This document shows, piece after piece, positions 10,826-19,292 of a stretch of 61,545 nt of DNA. The position numbers and the translations under genes are program-made. Below the pieces are notes generated by a model, which made no database searches, was not told the DNA's origin, and saw nothing but the letters and a program-made list of their open reading frames with translations. The number at the start of each line of letters is the position of its first letter. The first letter of the stretch is position 1. This DNA comes from Nocardioides sp. Root122 (GTDB lineage: Bacteria; Actinomycetota; Actinomycetes; Propionibacteriales; Nocardioidaceae): positions 1 to 61,545 of the forward strand of contig NZ_LMDE01000004.1 of NCBI RefSeq assembly GCF_001425025.1, written 5' to 3'.

Positions 10826-11368
10826 ATGTCGCGCATTGGCAAGCTCCCCATCGCGGTCCCGTCCGGTGTCGACGTCGCGATCGACCAGTCGCTGGTGACC
10901 GTCAAGGGCCCCAAGGGCACCCTGTCGCACACCATCGCCGCGCCGATCACGGTCGCCAAGGGCGAGGACGGCATCCTCGAGGTGCAGCGTCCCAACGACG
11001 AGCGTGAGAGCCGCTCGCTCCACGGCCTGACCCGCACCCTCATCAACAACATGGTGGTGGGTGTCACCGAGGGCTACGAGAAGAAGCTCGAGATCGTGGG
11101 CGTGGGTTACCGCGTCCTGCCGAAGGGGCCGACCCAGCTGGAGTTCCAGCTCGGCTACTCGCACCCGATCATCTTCGACGCCCCGGAGGGCATCACCTTC
11201 ACCGTCGAGGGCCCCACCAAGCTCGGTGTCGTCGGCATCGACAAGCAGCTGGTCGGCGAGGTTGCGGCCAAGATCCGCAAGCTGCGCAAGCCCGAGCCCT
11301 ACAAGGGCAAGGGTGTTCGTTACGCCGGCGAGCACATCCGCCGCAAGGTCGGAAAGGCCGGTAAGTGA
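10826..11368 (+). CDS. rplF: 50S ribosomal protein L6
   Basis: The 180-residue L6 begins [15 protein letters not shown] and ends with the family block [20 protein letters not shown]6 lies near the GTPase-associated centre. An AGGAAGAGAGAG ribosome-binding region precedes it. rplR starts 1 nt after its stop. Confidence 0.99.
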   Translation: MSRIGKLPIAVPSGVDVAIDQSLVTVKGPKGTLSHTIAAPITVAKGEDGILEVQRPNDERESRSLHGLTRTLINNMVVGVTEGYEKKLEIVGVGYRVLPKGPTQLEFQLGYSHPIIFDAPEGITFTVEGPTKLGVVGIDKQLVGEVAAKIRKLRKPEPYKGKGVRYAGEHIRRKVGKAGK

Positions 11369-11369
11369 C

Positions 11370-11753
11370 ATGGCGATCTCGCTGAGCAACAACAAGCACA
11401 CCGCGAACCGCGTCCGTGCGCGCCTGCGTCGTCAGGCGCGTGGCCGCAAGCGGATCCACGGCACTGCCGAGCGTCCGCGCCTGGTCGTGACCAAGTCGGC
11501 CAAGCACCTCTCGGTGCAGGTCGTCGACGACCTGCAGGGCGCCACGCTGGCCTACGCCTCCACCATGGAGGCCGACGTCCGTGGCACCGACGGTGACAAG
11601 ACCGCCAAGGCCAAGCGCGTCGGCGAGCTCGTCGCCGAGCGGGCCAAGGCTGCGGGCATCGAGGACGTCGTCTTCGACCGCGCCGGCAACAAGTACCACG
11701 GTCGCATCGCGGCCCTCGCCGATGCCGCCCGCGAGGGCGGATTGTCCTTCTGA
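11370..11753 (+). CDS. rplR: 50S ribosomal protein L18
   Basis: The 127-residue product begins [20 protein letters not shown] and contains [20 protein letters not shown] and [20 protein letters not shown], typical of L18. L18 binds 5S rRNA together with L5. I chose the ATG at 11370, immediately after rplF; longer in-frame starts read through rplF. Confidence 0.98.
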   Translation: MAISLSNNKHTANRVRARLRRQARGRKRIHGTAERPRLVVTKSAKHLSVQVVDDLQGATLAYASTMEADVRGTDGDKTAKAKRVGELVAERAKAAGIEDVVFDRAGNKYHGRIAALADAAREGGLSF

Positions 11754-11799
11754 TCGCCTCACGCGACCAGAGAGAGAACTTAGATATGGAGCACATCTC

Positions 11800-12420
11800 A
11801 TGAGCGGAGCCCAGCGCGGACAGCGCAGCGGTGGCTCGGGCGACCGTCGCGGACGCGACAACGGTCGTGGCCAGGCCGAGAAGTCTGTCTACATCGAGCG
11901 AGTCGTGGCGATCAACCGAGTCGCCAAGGTCGTGAAGGGTGGTCGTCGCTTCAGCTTCACCGCCCTCGTGATCGTCGGTGACGGCGACGGCCTGGTCGGC
12001 GTCGGCTACGGCAAGGCCAAGGAAGTCCCCGCGGCGATCGCCAAGGGTGTCGAGGAGGCCAAGAAGCACTTCTTCAAGGTCCCCCGCATTCAGGGCACCA
12101 TCCCGCACCCGGTCCAGGGCGAGAAGGCCGCGGGCGTCGTCCTGCTGCGTCCCGCCGCTCCCGGTACCGGCGTCATCGCCGGTGGCCCGGTGCGCGCCGT
12201 GCTCGAGTGCGCCGGCATCCACGACGTGCTGAGCAAGTCGCTCGGCTCGTCCAACCAGATCAACATCGTCCACGCGACCGTCGAGGCGCTGCGGATGCTC
12301 GAGGAGCCCGAGGCCGTGGCTGCTCGCCGCGGCATGCGCGTCGAGGACGTCACCCCGGCCGCGCTGCTGAAGGCGCGCGCCGAGGGCCAGCTCGAGGCGA
12401 CGGCGGGGGTGCAGCAGTAA
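11800..12420 (+). CDS. rpsE: 30S ribosomal protein S5
   Basis: S5 stabilises the decoding region and takes part in mRNA unwinding. The 206-residue product has a Gly/Arg-rich N-terminal stretch, then the double-stranded-RNA-binding-like domain ([19 protein letters not shown]) and the [15 protein letters not shown] region. The ATG at 11800 is in frame with S5; an ATG at 11786 is not. Its TAA overlaps the rpmD ATG by 1 nt. Confidence 0.98.
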   Translation: MSGAQRGQRSGGSGDRRGRDNGRGQAEKSVYIERVVAINRVAKVVKGGRRFSFTALVIVGDGDGLVGVGYGKAKEVPAAIAKGVEEAKKHFFKVPRIQGTIPHPVQGEKAAGVVLLRPAAPGTGVIAGGPVRAVLECAGIHDVLSKSLGSSNQINIVHATVEALRMLEEPEAVAARRGMRVEDVTPAALLKARAEGQLEATAGVQQ

Positions 12421-12602
12421 TGGCACAGCTCAAGGTCCAGCAGAAGCGCGGCCTGGTCGGCATCAAGGCCAACCAGCGCGAGACGCTTCGTTCCCTCGGT
12501 CTGAAGCGGATCGGCGACGTCGTCGTGAAGGAAGACCGCCCGGAGATCCGGGGCATGATCAACACTGTCCGTCACCTGGTGACGTTCGAGGAGGTGGAGT
12601 GA
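12420..12602 (+). CDS. rpmD: 50S ribosomal protein L30
   Basis: The 60-residue product contains the L30 core [20 protein letters not shown] and ends in [16 protein letters not shown]30 is a small globular large-subunit protein. It overlaps rpsE by 1 nt and precedes rplO by 1 nt. Confidence 0.97.
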   Translation: MAQLKVQQKRGLVGIKANQRETLRSLGLKRIGDVVVKEDRPEIRGMINTVRHLVTFEEVE

Positions 12603-12603
12603 C

Positions 12604-13044
12604 ATGACGCTCAAGCTGCACCACTTGCGTCCCGCTCCGGGTGCCAAGACCGCCAAGACCCGTGTGGGTCGCGGTGAGGGCTCCAAGGGCAAGACCGCCG
12701 GCCGCGGTACCAAGGGCACCAAGGCGCGCTACCAGGTCCCGGCTGCCTTCGAGGGTGGCCAGATGCCGATCCACATGCGCCTGCCCAAGCTGAAGGGCTT
12801 CAAGAACCCCTTCCGCGTGGAGTTCCAGGTCGTGAACCTCGACCGCCTCGGGGAGCTCTTCCCCGAGGGTGGCGCCGTGACCGTCGCCGACCTCGTCGCC
12901 AAGGGCGCGGTCCGCAAGGGCCAGCCCGTCAAGGTGCTGGGCCAGGGCGACATCTCGGTCCCGGTCCAGGTCAGCGTCGACGCGTTCTCGGCCTCCGCCA
13001 AGGAGAAGATCGAGGCCGCAGGCGGCACCGCGACCGTGGCGTGA
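12604..13044 (+). CDS. rplO: 50S ribosomal protein L15
   Basis: The 146-residue product is a typical L15, with the flexible Gly/Lys-rich N-terminal arm ([20 protein letters not shown]) and the globular domain that starts at [18 protein letters not shown]. It is the last gene of this transcript block, which ends at the hairpin 13069-13109. Confidence 0.98.
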   Translation: MTLKLHHLRPAPGAKTAKTRVGRGEGSKGKTAGRGTKGTKARYQVPAAFEGGQMPIHMRLPKLKGFKNPFRVEFQVVNLDRLGELFPEGGAVTVADLVAKGAVRKGQPVKVLGQGDISVPVQVSVDAFSASAKEKIEAAGGTATVA

Positions 13045-13068
13045 CGCCGCACACTCGCATCATCCGGT

Positions 13069-13109
13069 GAAGGCCTGGCCGCACAGTGGGAACTGTCGGC
13101 CGGGCCTTC
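13069..13109 (+). terminator. Strong hairpin after rplO
   Basis: GAAGGCCTGGCCG (13069-13081) pairs with CGGCCGGGCCTTC (13097-13109), 13 bp with one G-U pair. The loop itself can close ACAGT with ACTGT. There is no long T tract, only TCGTCGTT. It suggests that the S10-spc message ends, or is partly attenuated, before secY. Confidence 0.7.
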
Positions 13110-13236
13110 GTCGTTAGCGGGGGAGCGGGTCGCTCCAACGACTTGTTAGGCTTCCCCGGGCCCTCCGCCGTACGACGGTGAGGGTCCCTCGTCCGCCCGC
13201 CCCACCAGGCCGGGCACCCTTACGAAAGAGGAACCA

Positions 13237-14532
13237 GTGCTAGGCGCCTTCGCCAACGCTTTCCGGACTCCGGACCTGCGGCGCAAGCTGCTGTTCGTCC
13301 TGCTGATCGTGACGATCTTCCGGCTCGGCTCTCAGGTGCCCACCCCGGGTGTCCACGTGGCCAACGTCCAGGCCTGCATCAGCGACCTGGAGGAGGGCGG
13401 GCTCTACAGCCTGATCAACCTCTTCTCGGGTGGTGCGCTGCTCCAGCTCACCATCTTCGCGCTGGGGATCATGCCCTACATCACGGCCTCCATCATCCTG
13501 CAGCTGCTCGTCGTGGTGATCCCGCGGCTCGAGGCTCTGAAGAAGGAGGGCCAGGCCGGCCAGGCGAAGATCACCCAGTACACCCGCTACCTCACGCTGG
13601 GCCTCGCGGTCCTGCAGGCCACCGGCATCGTGGCCCTGGCGCGCAACAAGGCCCTGCTGCAGGGCTGTGACCGCGACCTGCTGCACGACGACGGCACGAT
13701 GACCTTCCTGGTCATGGTCATCACCATGACCGCCGGCACCGCGGTCATCATGTGGCTCGGCGAGCTCATCACCGACCGCGGCATCGGCAACGGCATGTCG
13801 ATCCTCATCTTCACCCAGGTCGTCGCCACCTTCCCGGCGTCGCTGTGGAGCGTCCAGACCTCCAAGGGCTGGGTCGTGTTCAGCATCGTGATGATCATCG
13901 GACTGGTCCTGGTCGCAGCCGTCATCTTCATCGAGCAGGCGCAGCGCCGCATCCCGGTGCAGTACGCCAGGCGCATGGTCGGCCGCAAGATGTTCGGCGG
14001 AAACTCGACCTACATCCCGCTCAAGGTCAACCAGGCCGGCATCATCCCGGTCATCTTCGCCTCGTCGCTGCTCTACCTGCCCGCGATGGCCGTGCAGTTC
14101 AACCCGGACAGCAAGAACCCGGTCCTGGACTTCATCGGCACCTACCTCGTCGGTGGCGATCACCCGCTCTACATGCTCATGTACTTCCTGCTGATCATCT
14201 TCTTCACGTACTTCTACGTCTCGATCACCTTCAACCCAGTCGAGGTGGCGGACAACATGAAGAAGTACGGCGGCTTCATCCCCGGGATCCGGGCGGGCAA
14301 GCCGACCGAGGACTACCTGTCCTACGTCCTGTCCCGCATCACGTTCCCTGGAGCTCTCTACCTCGGCCTGATCTCGTTGGTGCCGCTCATCGCGTTCGCG
14401 ATGATCCAGGCCAACCAGAACTTCCCGTTCGGCGGCACGTCGATCCTCATCATGGTGGGTGTCGCGCTCGACACGGTGAAGCAGATCGAGAGCCAGCTCC
14501 AGCAGCGCAACTACGAAGGATTCCTGCGTTAA
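13237..14532 (+). CDS. secY: Preprotein translocase channel SecY
   Basis: The 431-residue protein is the central channel of the Sec translocon, with about ten membrane helices. The first follows FRTPDLRRKLLFVLLIVTIFR. Conserved SecY blocks such as GNGMSILIF, IPVQYARRMVGRKMFGG and AFAMIQANQNF are present. It starts at GTG after AAAGAGGAACCA. A leader of about 190 nt with a possible -10 (TAGGCT, 13147-13152) lies upstream. The stop overlaps the adk start by 1 nt. Confidence 0.98.
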   Translation: MLGAFANAFRTPDLRRKLLFVLLIVTIFRLGSQVPTPGVHVANVQACISDLEEGGLYSLINLFSGGALLQLTIFALGIMPYITASIILQLLVVVIPRLEALKKEGQAGQAKITQYTRYLTLGLAVLQATGIVALARNKALLQGCDRDLLHDDGTMTFLVMVITMTAGTAVIMWLGELITDRGIGNGMSILIFTQVVATFPASLWSVQTSKGWVVFSIVMIIGLVLVAAVIFIEQAQRRIPVQYARRMVGRKMFGGNSTYIPLKVNQAGIIPVIFASSLLYLPAMAVQFNPDSKNPVLDFIGTYLVGGDHPLYMLMYFLLIIFFTYFYVSITFNPVEVADNMKKYGGFIPGIRAGKPTEDYLSYVLSRITFPGALYLGLISLVPLIAFAMIQANQNFPFGGTSILIMVGVALDTVKQIESQLQQRNYEGFLR

Positions 14533-15107
14533 TGAGACTCATCCTCATGGGCCCGCCGGGGGCGGGCAAAGGCACCCAGGCCCGGTTCGTCGCCGACCAC
14601 TTCGGCGTGCCGGCCATCTCGACCGGTGACATCTTCCGCGCCAACGTCTCCCAGGGCACCCCGCTCGGTGTCGAGGCCAAGCGCTTCATGGACGCCGGCG
14701 AGTACGTCCCGGACGAGGTCACCAACCACATGGTGCGCAACCGGATCGACGAGCCCGACGCCGCGCCGGGCTTCCTGCTCGACGGCTACCCGCGCACCCT
14801 GGCCCAGGTCACCGAGCTCGACGGGATGATCGGGTTCACCGGGCACCAGCTCGACGCAGTGGTCGTGCTGACCGTCGACCCCGAGGAGCTCGTCCAGCGC
14901 CTGCTCCAGCGCGCGCAGACCGACGGCCGCGCCGACGACACCGAGGACGTCATCCGGCGCCGCCAGGAGGTCTACGCCGAGCAGACCGAGCCGCTCATCG
15001 GGGTCTACCGCGAGCGGGGCATCCTCATCGAGGTCGACGGGATGGGCGAGGTCGACGAGGTGACGGCCCGCATCTTCGCCGCGCTCGACGAGATCCCGCA
15101 GAGCTGA
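14532..15107 (+). CDS. adk: Adenylate kinase
   Basis: The enzyme catalyses ATP + AMP to 2 ADP in the cytoplasm. The 191-residue product has the P-loop GPPGAGKGT (residues 7-15), the DGYPRT motif, and a short lid, that is, no zinc-type lid cysteines. ATG at 14532 overlaps the secY stop; longer in-frame starts run through secY. The secY-adk-map order is the usual one. Confidence 0.98.
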   Translation: MRLILMGPPGAGKGTQARFVADHFGVPAISTGDIFRANVSQGTPLGVEAKRFMDAGEYVPDEVTNHMVRNRIDEPDAAPGFLLDGYPRTLAQVTELDGMIGFTGHQLDAVVVLTVDPEELVQRLLQRAQTDGRADDTEDVIRRRQEVYAEQTEPLIGVYRERGILIEVDGMGEVDEVTARIFAALDEIPQS

Positions 15108-15115
15108 GCGGCCCC

Positions 15116-15940
15116 ATGGGCTTCCGCGACCGCGGGATCGAGATCAAGACCCCCGAGCAGATCGACCTGATGCGCGTCGCCGGACGGCTCGTGGGGGAGA
15201 CCCTCGAGCTGCTCCGGCAGGCCACGGGTCCGGGCGTCACCACGCTCGAGCTCGACACCCTCGCCGAGACCCACATCCGCGACCACGGCGGCATCCCGTC
15301 GTTCAAGGGATACAGCCACCCGCCGTTCCCGGCCACGATCTGTGCCTCGGTCAACGACGAGGTCGTCCACGGCATCCCCGGACCCCGCGTCCTGGCCGAG
15401 GGCGACGTGATCTCCATCGACTGCGGCGCGATCGTCGAGGGGTGGCACGGCGACGCGGCGATCACCGTCCCGGTGGGCGAGGTCGCCGACGACGTGCGCG
15501 AGCTGCTGCGGGTGACCGAGGAGTCCCTGTGGCGCGGCATGGCCGCGGCGCGGCTCGACGGCCGGGTCACCGACATCAGCCACGCGATCGAGACCTACGT
15601 CCGCTCGCAGGGCCGCTACGGCATCCTCGAGGACTACACCGGGCACGGCATCGGCACCGAGATGCACATGCCCCCCAACGTGCCCAACTACGGCCGCCGC
15701 GGCCGCGGCCCCTCGATCGTCGAGGGCCTCGCGCTGGCGGTCGAGCCCATGGTCACCCTCGGCAGCAAGCACACCGAGCTGCTCGAGGACGAGTGGACGG
15801 TCGCGACGGTCGACAGCTCCATGTCGGCCCACTTCGAGCACACCTTCACCGTGACCCCGCAGGGTGCCTGGGTCCTCACCGCCGTCGACGGTGGCCGGGC
15901 GCGGCTCGCGGAGCTGGGCGTCCCATTCGGCGGACGCTGA
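15116..15940 (+). CDS. map: Methionine aminopeptidase, type I
   Basis: This enzyme removes the initiator methionine from nascent proteins using two metal ions. The metal ligands are all visible: D102 (ISIDCG), D113 (WHGDAA), H177 (GHGIG), E210 (AVEPMV) and E241 (HFEHTF). The length of 274 is normal for the short form without the N-terminal SH3-binding extension. infA would be expected next; instead about 15.8 kb intervenes. Confidence 0.97.
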   Translation: MGFRDRGIEIKTPEQIDLMRVAGRLVGETLELLRQATGPGVTTLELDTLAETHIRDHGGIPSFKGYSHPPFPATICASVNDEVVHGIPGPRVLAEGDVISIDCGAIVEGWHGDAAITVPVGEVADDVRELLRVTEESLWRGMAAARLDGRVTDISHAIETYVRSQGRYGILEDYTGHGIGTEMHMPPNVPNYGRRGRGPSIVEGLALAVEPMVTLGSKHTELLEDEWTVATVDSSMSAHFEHTFTVTPQGAWVLTAVDGGRARLAELGVPFGGR

Positions 15941-15983
15941 CGCCGATTTCACCCACCCCCCACCGGGCGTGACAGACTGGCTC

Positions 15984-16093
15984 GGCTGGAGGGGAGTATT
16001 TCCCCGCGGTGGTGTCGTCATCACGGTGTCCGCGCGAGCGGCGCCCGGTGCCACTGGTTCGCCCTGACGTGCGAGCGGAAGAGACCTCCGGTT
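15984..16093 (+). ncRNA. Structured leader upstream of terC, yybP-ykoY-like candidate
   Basis: The 206-nt gap before the TerC gene contains CTGGAGG (15986-15992), which can pair with CCTCCGG (16085-16091) to close a domain of about 100 nt. Right after the 5' strand comes GGGGAGTA, which resembles the conserved 5' box of the manganese-sensing yybP-ykoY riboswitch. That riboswitch often controls TerC/Alx-family genes. A second GC-rich stem lies near 16037-16062. The overall consensus was not tested, so the class is an inference. Confidence 0.5.
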
Positions 16094-16146
16094 TCCGTGC
16101 TGTGCGCGGACACCGAACTCATCCTCACCCCCCAAGGAGCATCAGC

Positions 16147-17172
16147 GTGGACGTCCCCACCTGGGTCTGGATCGCCACCGCCGTGGTGACCCTCGTCGTG
16201 TTCACCTTCGACCTCGTCGTGATCGGCCGCAAGCCGCACGAGCCGACCATGAGGGAGTGCGCGACCTACCTGTCGATCTACGTCGGGTTGGCGGTCCTGT
16301 TCGGGCTCGGCGTCTGGTACGCCGCCGGCGGCACACCCGCGCTGGAGTTCTTCTCGGGCTGGCTGGTCGAGTACTCGCTCTCCATCGACAACCTGTTCAT
16401 CTTCATCATCATCATGGCCAAGTTCGCCGTGCCCCGCGAGCTGCAGCAGTACGCCCTGATGATCGGCATCGTGATGGCGCTGGTCATGCGCGCCATCTTC
16501 ATCGCCGTCGGCGCCACCGCGATCAACAACTTCAGCTGGGTCTTCTACCTCTTCGGGCTGTTCCTGGTCTACACGGCGGTCAAGCTCGCCAAGGAGGGCG
16601 CCGAGGACGAGGACGACGAGTTCGAGGAGAACCGCGTCGTCGCCTTCATCGAGCGCCGCTTCCCGGCCACCTCGGAGTGGCACGGCGAGAGCCTGGTCGT
16701 GAAGCAGGGCGCCCAGCGCATGATCACCCCGATGTTCATCGTGATCATCACGCTCGGCACCACCGACCTGCTGTTCGCCCTGGACTCGATCCCGGCGATC
16801 TTCGGCATCACCAAGGAGCCCTACCTGGTGCTCACGGCCAACATCTTCGCGCTGATGGGCCTGCGCCAGCTCTACTTCCTCATCGGTGGCCTGCTCGAGC
16901 GGCTCATCTACCTGTCCTACGGCCTGGCGTTCCTGCTCGCCTTCATCGGGGTGAAGCTGATCCTGCACGCCATGCACGAGAACGAGCTGTCGTTCATCAA
17001 CGGCGGCCACCACATCTCGTGGGCGCCCGACATCCCGATCTGGCTCTCCCTGGTCGTCATCCTCGCCACGCTGGCCGTGACGGCGGTGCTGTCGCTGTGG
17101 GCCTCGAGCCGCATGTCGCCCGAGGAGCAGGACGCGGCCACCGGCCCCCGCCGCGACTGGGAGGACGACTGA
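16147..17172 (+). CDS. TerC/Alx-family integral membrane protein
   Basis: TerC/Alx-family members have been linked to manganese export and tellurite resistance. This 341-residue protein has about nine membrane helices, with the family hallmarks EYSLSIDNLFIF and FALDSIPAIFGI; the acidic residues in them are the likely metal ligands. Starting at GTG 16147 is favoured by the AAGGAG at 16133-16138; longer frames have no family match. It lies directly behind the structured leader at 15984-16093, so metal-dependent control is plausible. Confidence 0.88.
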   Translation: MDVPTWVWIATAVVTLVVFTFDLVVIGRKPHEPTMRECATYLSIYVGLAVLFGLGVWYAAGGTPALEFFSGWLVEYSLSIDNLFIFIIIMAKFAVPRELQQYALMIGIVMALVMRAIFIAVGATAINNFSWVFYLFGLFLVYTAVKLAKEGAEDEDDEFEENRVVAFIERRFPATSEWHGESLVVKQGAQRMITPMFIVIITLGTTDLLFALDSIPAIFGITKEPYLVLTANIFALMGLRQLYFLIGGLLERLIYLSYGLAFLLAFIGVKLILHAMHENELSFINGGHHISWAPDIPIWLSLVVILATLAVTAVLSLWASSRMSPEEQDAATGPRRDWEDD

Positions 17173-17190
17173 CCCGCCGCAGCGGGTCGC

Positions 17191-17898
17191 TCAGCAGGAC
17201 CGGGCGACGAGCCGCACGGCGTCGGCGTCGGCCGTGGTGAGGGGCAGGTCCCACGCCACGGCCACCCGGACGTACAACGTGGCGTAGGTGCAGCGGTAGC
17301 GCCGCCACGCCGGCAGCCAGTCGGCCGGCCCATCGGCCTCCTTGGCCTGGTTGGCGCTCGCCGAGACCGCGAGCAGCTCGCGGCGTACGTCGTTGGCAAA
17401 CGCGGTGCGCCGTCGCGGGGTCCATGCCCAGGCGCCGCCGTGCCACGCGCGCGCCAACGGGTAGACGTGGTCGATCGAGATGACGTAGCCGTCGTCGCGC
17501 CACGTCATCCGCTCGCCGGTGTAGGGGTCGCGCAGCCGCGCCTCGTAGATCCGGCACCTCGACCCCCACCGCATCTCGATGTCCGTCATCTGCAGGAGCA
17601 GGACGTCCTCGCGGGTGGTGCAGCCGTTGTGGCCCTTCGGCCCGTCGTGGTCGTCGGTCCAGGGCTCGCCGAAGACGCAGCCGCCGGGGTCGCAGTCGCG
17701 GTCGTAGCCGGGGTGGTGCTCGATGTCGGCCACGACGCGGGCCCGGTCGAGCAGGTCGAGGACACGGGCCCCGCCCGGCGCGGGTCCGCTCACCCGGTCG
17801 AGAGCGGTCACGGCAGTGGCGGGTGCCGACAGACCGAGCGGGGCGAGCAGGCCGACCAGGCCGACCAGGATCGCGCAGCGGGCGATCAGGACACGCAC
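17191..17898 (-). CDS. Secreted HNH-family (DUF1524-like) nuclease
   Basis: The 235-residue protein has a signal peptide (hydrophobic residues 9-29, ending APATAV), so it should be exported. The catalytic block is VISIDHVYPLARAWHGGAW (D143-H144), followed by FANDVRRELLAVSASANQ with an Asn at 170 and N183. This is the HNH/GmrSD-C-terminal-type arrangement. Several Cys residues suggest disulfides. Its start lies inside the last 13 nt of the kinase gene, so it is translated as the third member of the FHA-kinase-nuclease unit. Substrate and role are unknown. Confidence 0.82.
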   Translation of the reverse strand: MRVLIARCAILVGLVGLLAPLGLSAPATAVTALDRVSGPAPGGARVLDLLDRARVVADIEHHPGYDRDCDPGGCVFGEPWTDDHDGPKGHNGCTTREDVLLLQMTDIEMRWGSRCRIYEARLRDPYTGERMTWRDDGYVISIDHVYPLARAWHGGAWAWTPRRRTAFANDVRRELLAVSASANQAKEADGPADWLPAWRRYRCTYATLYVRVAVAWDLPLTTADADAVRLVARSC

Positions 17899-19292
17899 TG
17901 GTTCACGGTGGGGGAGTTGTCGGAGCCACGTGTCATCCGCAGCTCGAGGCAGACGGCCTGGTCGGTGCGGACGAGGACGCTCGTCTTCTTCGTGGTGGTG
18001 TAGGCGCCGGTGTCGTCGCGGAAGTAGGTGAACGAGTCACCCTTCTCGGGCGGGACCGAGGTGTTCCACTCGAACAGCACCCCCCGGGGAGTACGACGAC
18101 CGGTCAGTGTGGGCGCCTCGGTGAGCACGTCGGGCACGAGCGGCGAGGGCGTCGTCGAGCCGCTCGGCACCACGACGCCGGGGTCCTCGTCCGGGCCGCC
18201 GCCGAGCACCACGTAGCCGAGGAGGGCCGCCAGGACAGCCACGGCGACGCCGGCCCACACGAGGCGGGACGTCCCGCCGGCCGCCTCGTCGCCGTCCTGG
18301 GCGGCGGGGGCCGGGTCCTGGGCGGCGATGCGGCGGGGCCCGCTGGCCGAGATCACGGTCACCGGCTTCATCGCGGTGGCGTCCTCGGGAGCCTCCGGCA
18401 CCTCCGGGGACGCGACCGACGCGTCGGGGCGGTCCCCCTCGACCGCGACCGAGGTGCGCGCCCAACCGGCGGCCGACTCGATGCGCTGCAGCGCCCGGGC
18501 CAGCTCCAGGGCGCTCTGCGGCCGGTGCTCGGGCTTCTTGGCCAGGCACTGCTGCAGGAGGCGGTCGAGGGCCGGTGGCACGTCGGGCCGCTGCGTGGCG
18601 GGCGGCGCGGCGTGCAGGATGCGGGCGCTCAGGGCGCGCGTGGAGTTGTCACCGGAGGGGATCGAGAAGGGCGAGCGTCCCACCAGCAGGTGCCAGATGG
18701 TGGCACCGAGCGAGTAGACGTCCGAGGCCACGGACCCGTTGGACCGGCCGTCGAGCAGCTCCGGCGGCGACCAGGGGTAGGAGATCCGGACGTCGTTGTC
18801 GCCCTCCACGTCCGCCATGTGGCCGGCGATGCCGAAGTCGGTGAGGGCGGGCTCGTGGTAGGTCGTCACGAGGACGTTGCTGGGCTTGATGTCGCGGTGC
18901 AGGATCCCCGACCGGTGGGCCGTCTCGATCGCGCTCGCCAGCTTGATGCCGGTCGAGACCGCGTCGACGGGCGCCATCGGGTTCGAGCGCACCCGGACGC
19001 CGAGGTCCGGCGGCGGGCAGTAGCGCATGACCAGGAACGGACGTCCGCCCTCGGCGGTGACCCCCGCCGTGATCACCGAGACGATGTAGGGGTGGTCGGC
19101 GAGGCGGGCCATGGCGTTGGCCTCGGCGGTGAAGAGGTACTTCTCGCGGTCGGTGAGGGGCACGTCGGGGCGCACGACCTTCACCGCCACCCGCTGGCGG
19201 GGCCACTGCTGCTCGTAGAGGAAGACGTCGGCGAAGCCACCGCTGCCCAGGTGCTCGACGAACGCGAACCCGGGGATCTCCGGGGCGCTCAC
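17886..19292 (-). CDS. Transmembrane Ser/Thr protein kinase
   Basis: The kinase domain occupies residues 8-270. It has the glycine loop GSGGFADVF, Lys38 (VAVKVV), catalytic D133 (HRDIKPSN) and D151 in DFG, so it looks active. An acidic, Pro/Ala-rich juxtamembrane region follows, then one membrane helix (about 343-364) and an exterior domain of about 100 residues. That domain has two Cys near its end and a beta-rich, Fn3-like look. There are no PASTA repeats. It overlaps the FHA gene by 4 nt upstream and the nuclease gene by 13 nt downstream, and faces the giant surface protein. Confidence 0.93.
   Translation of the reverse strand: MSAPEIPGFAFVEHLGSGGFADVFLYEQQWPRQRVAVKVVRPDVPLTDREKYLFTAEANAMARLADHPYIVSVITAGVTAEGGRPFLVMRYCPPPDLGVRVRSNPMAPVDAVSTGIKLASAIETAHRSGILHRDIKPSNVLVTTYHEPALTDFGIAGHMADVEGDNDVRISYPWSPPELLDGRSNGSVASDVYSLGATIWHLLVGRSPFSIPSGDNSTRALSARILHAAPPATQRPDVPPALDRLLQQCLAKKPEHRPQSALELARALQRIESAAGWARTSVAVEGDRPDASVASPEVPEAPEDATAMKPVTVISASGPRRIAAQDPAPAAQDGDEAAGGTSRLVWAGVAVAVLAALLGYVVLGGGPDEDPGVVVPSGSTTPSPLVPDVLTEAPTLTGRRTPRGVLFEWNTSVPPEKGDSFTYFRDDTGAYTTTKKTSVLVRTDQAVCLELRMTRGSDNSPTVNQCVS

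Noticed and set aside
13156..13187. Second terminator before secY
   Set aside because: Arms around GGGCCCTCCGCCGT/ACGGTGAGGGTCCC pair only with several mismatches; it is better viewed as part of the secY leader.
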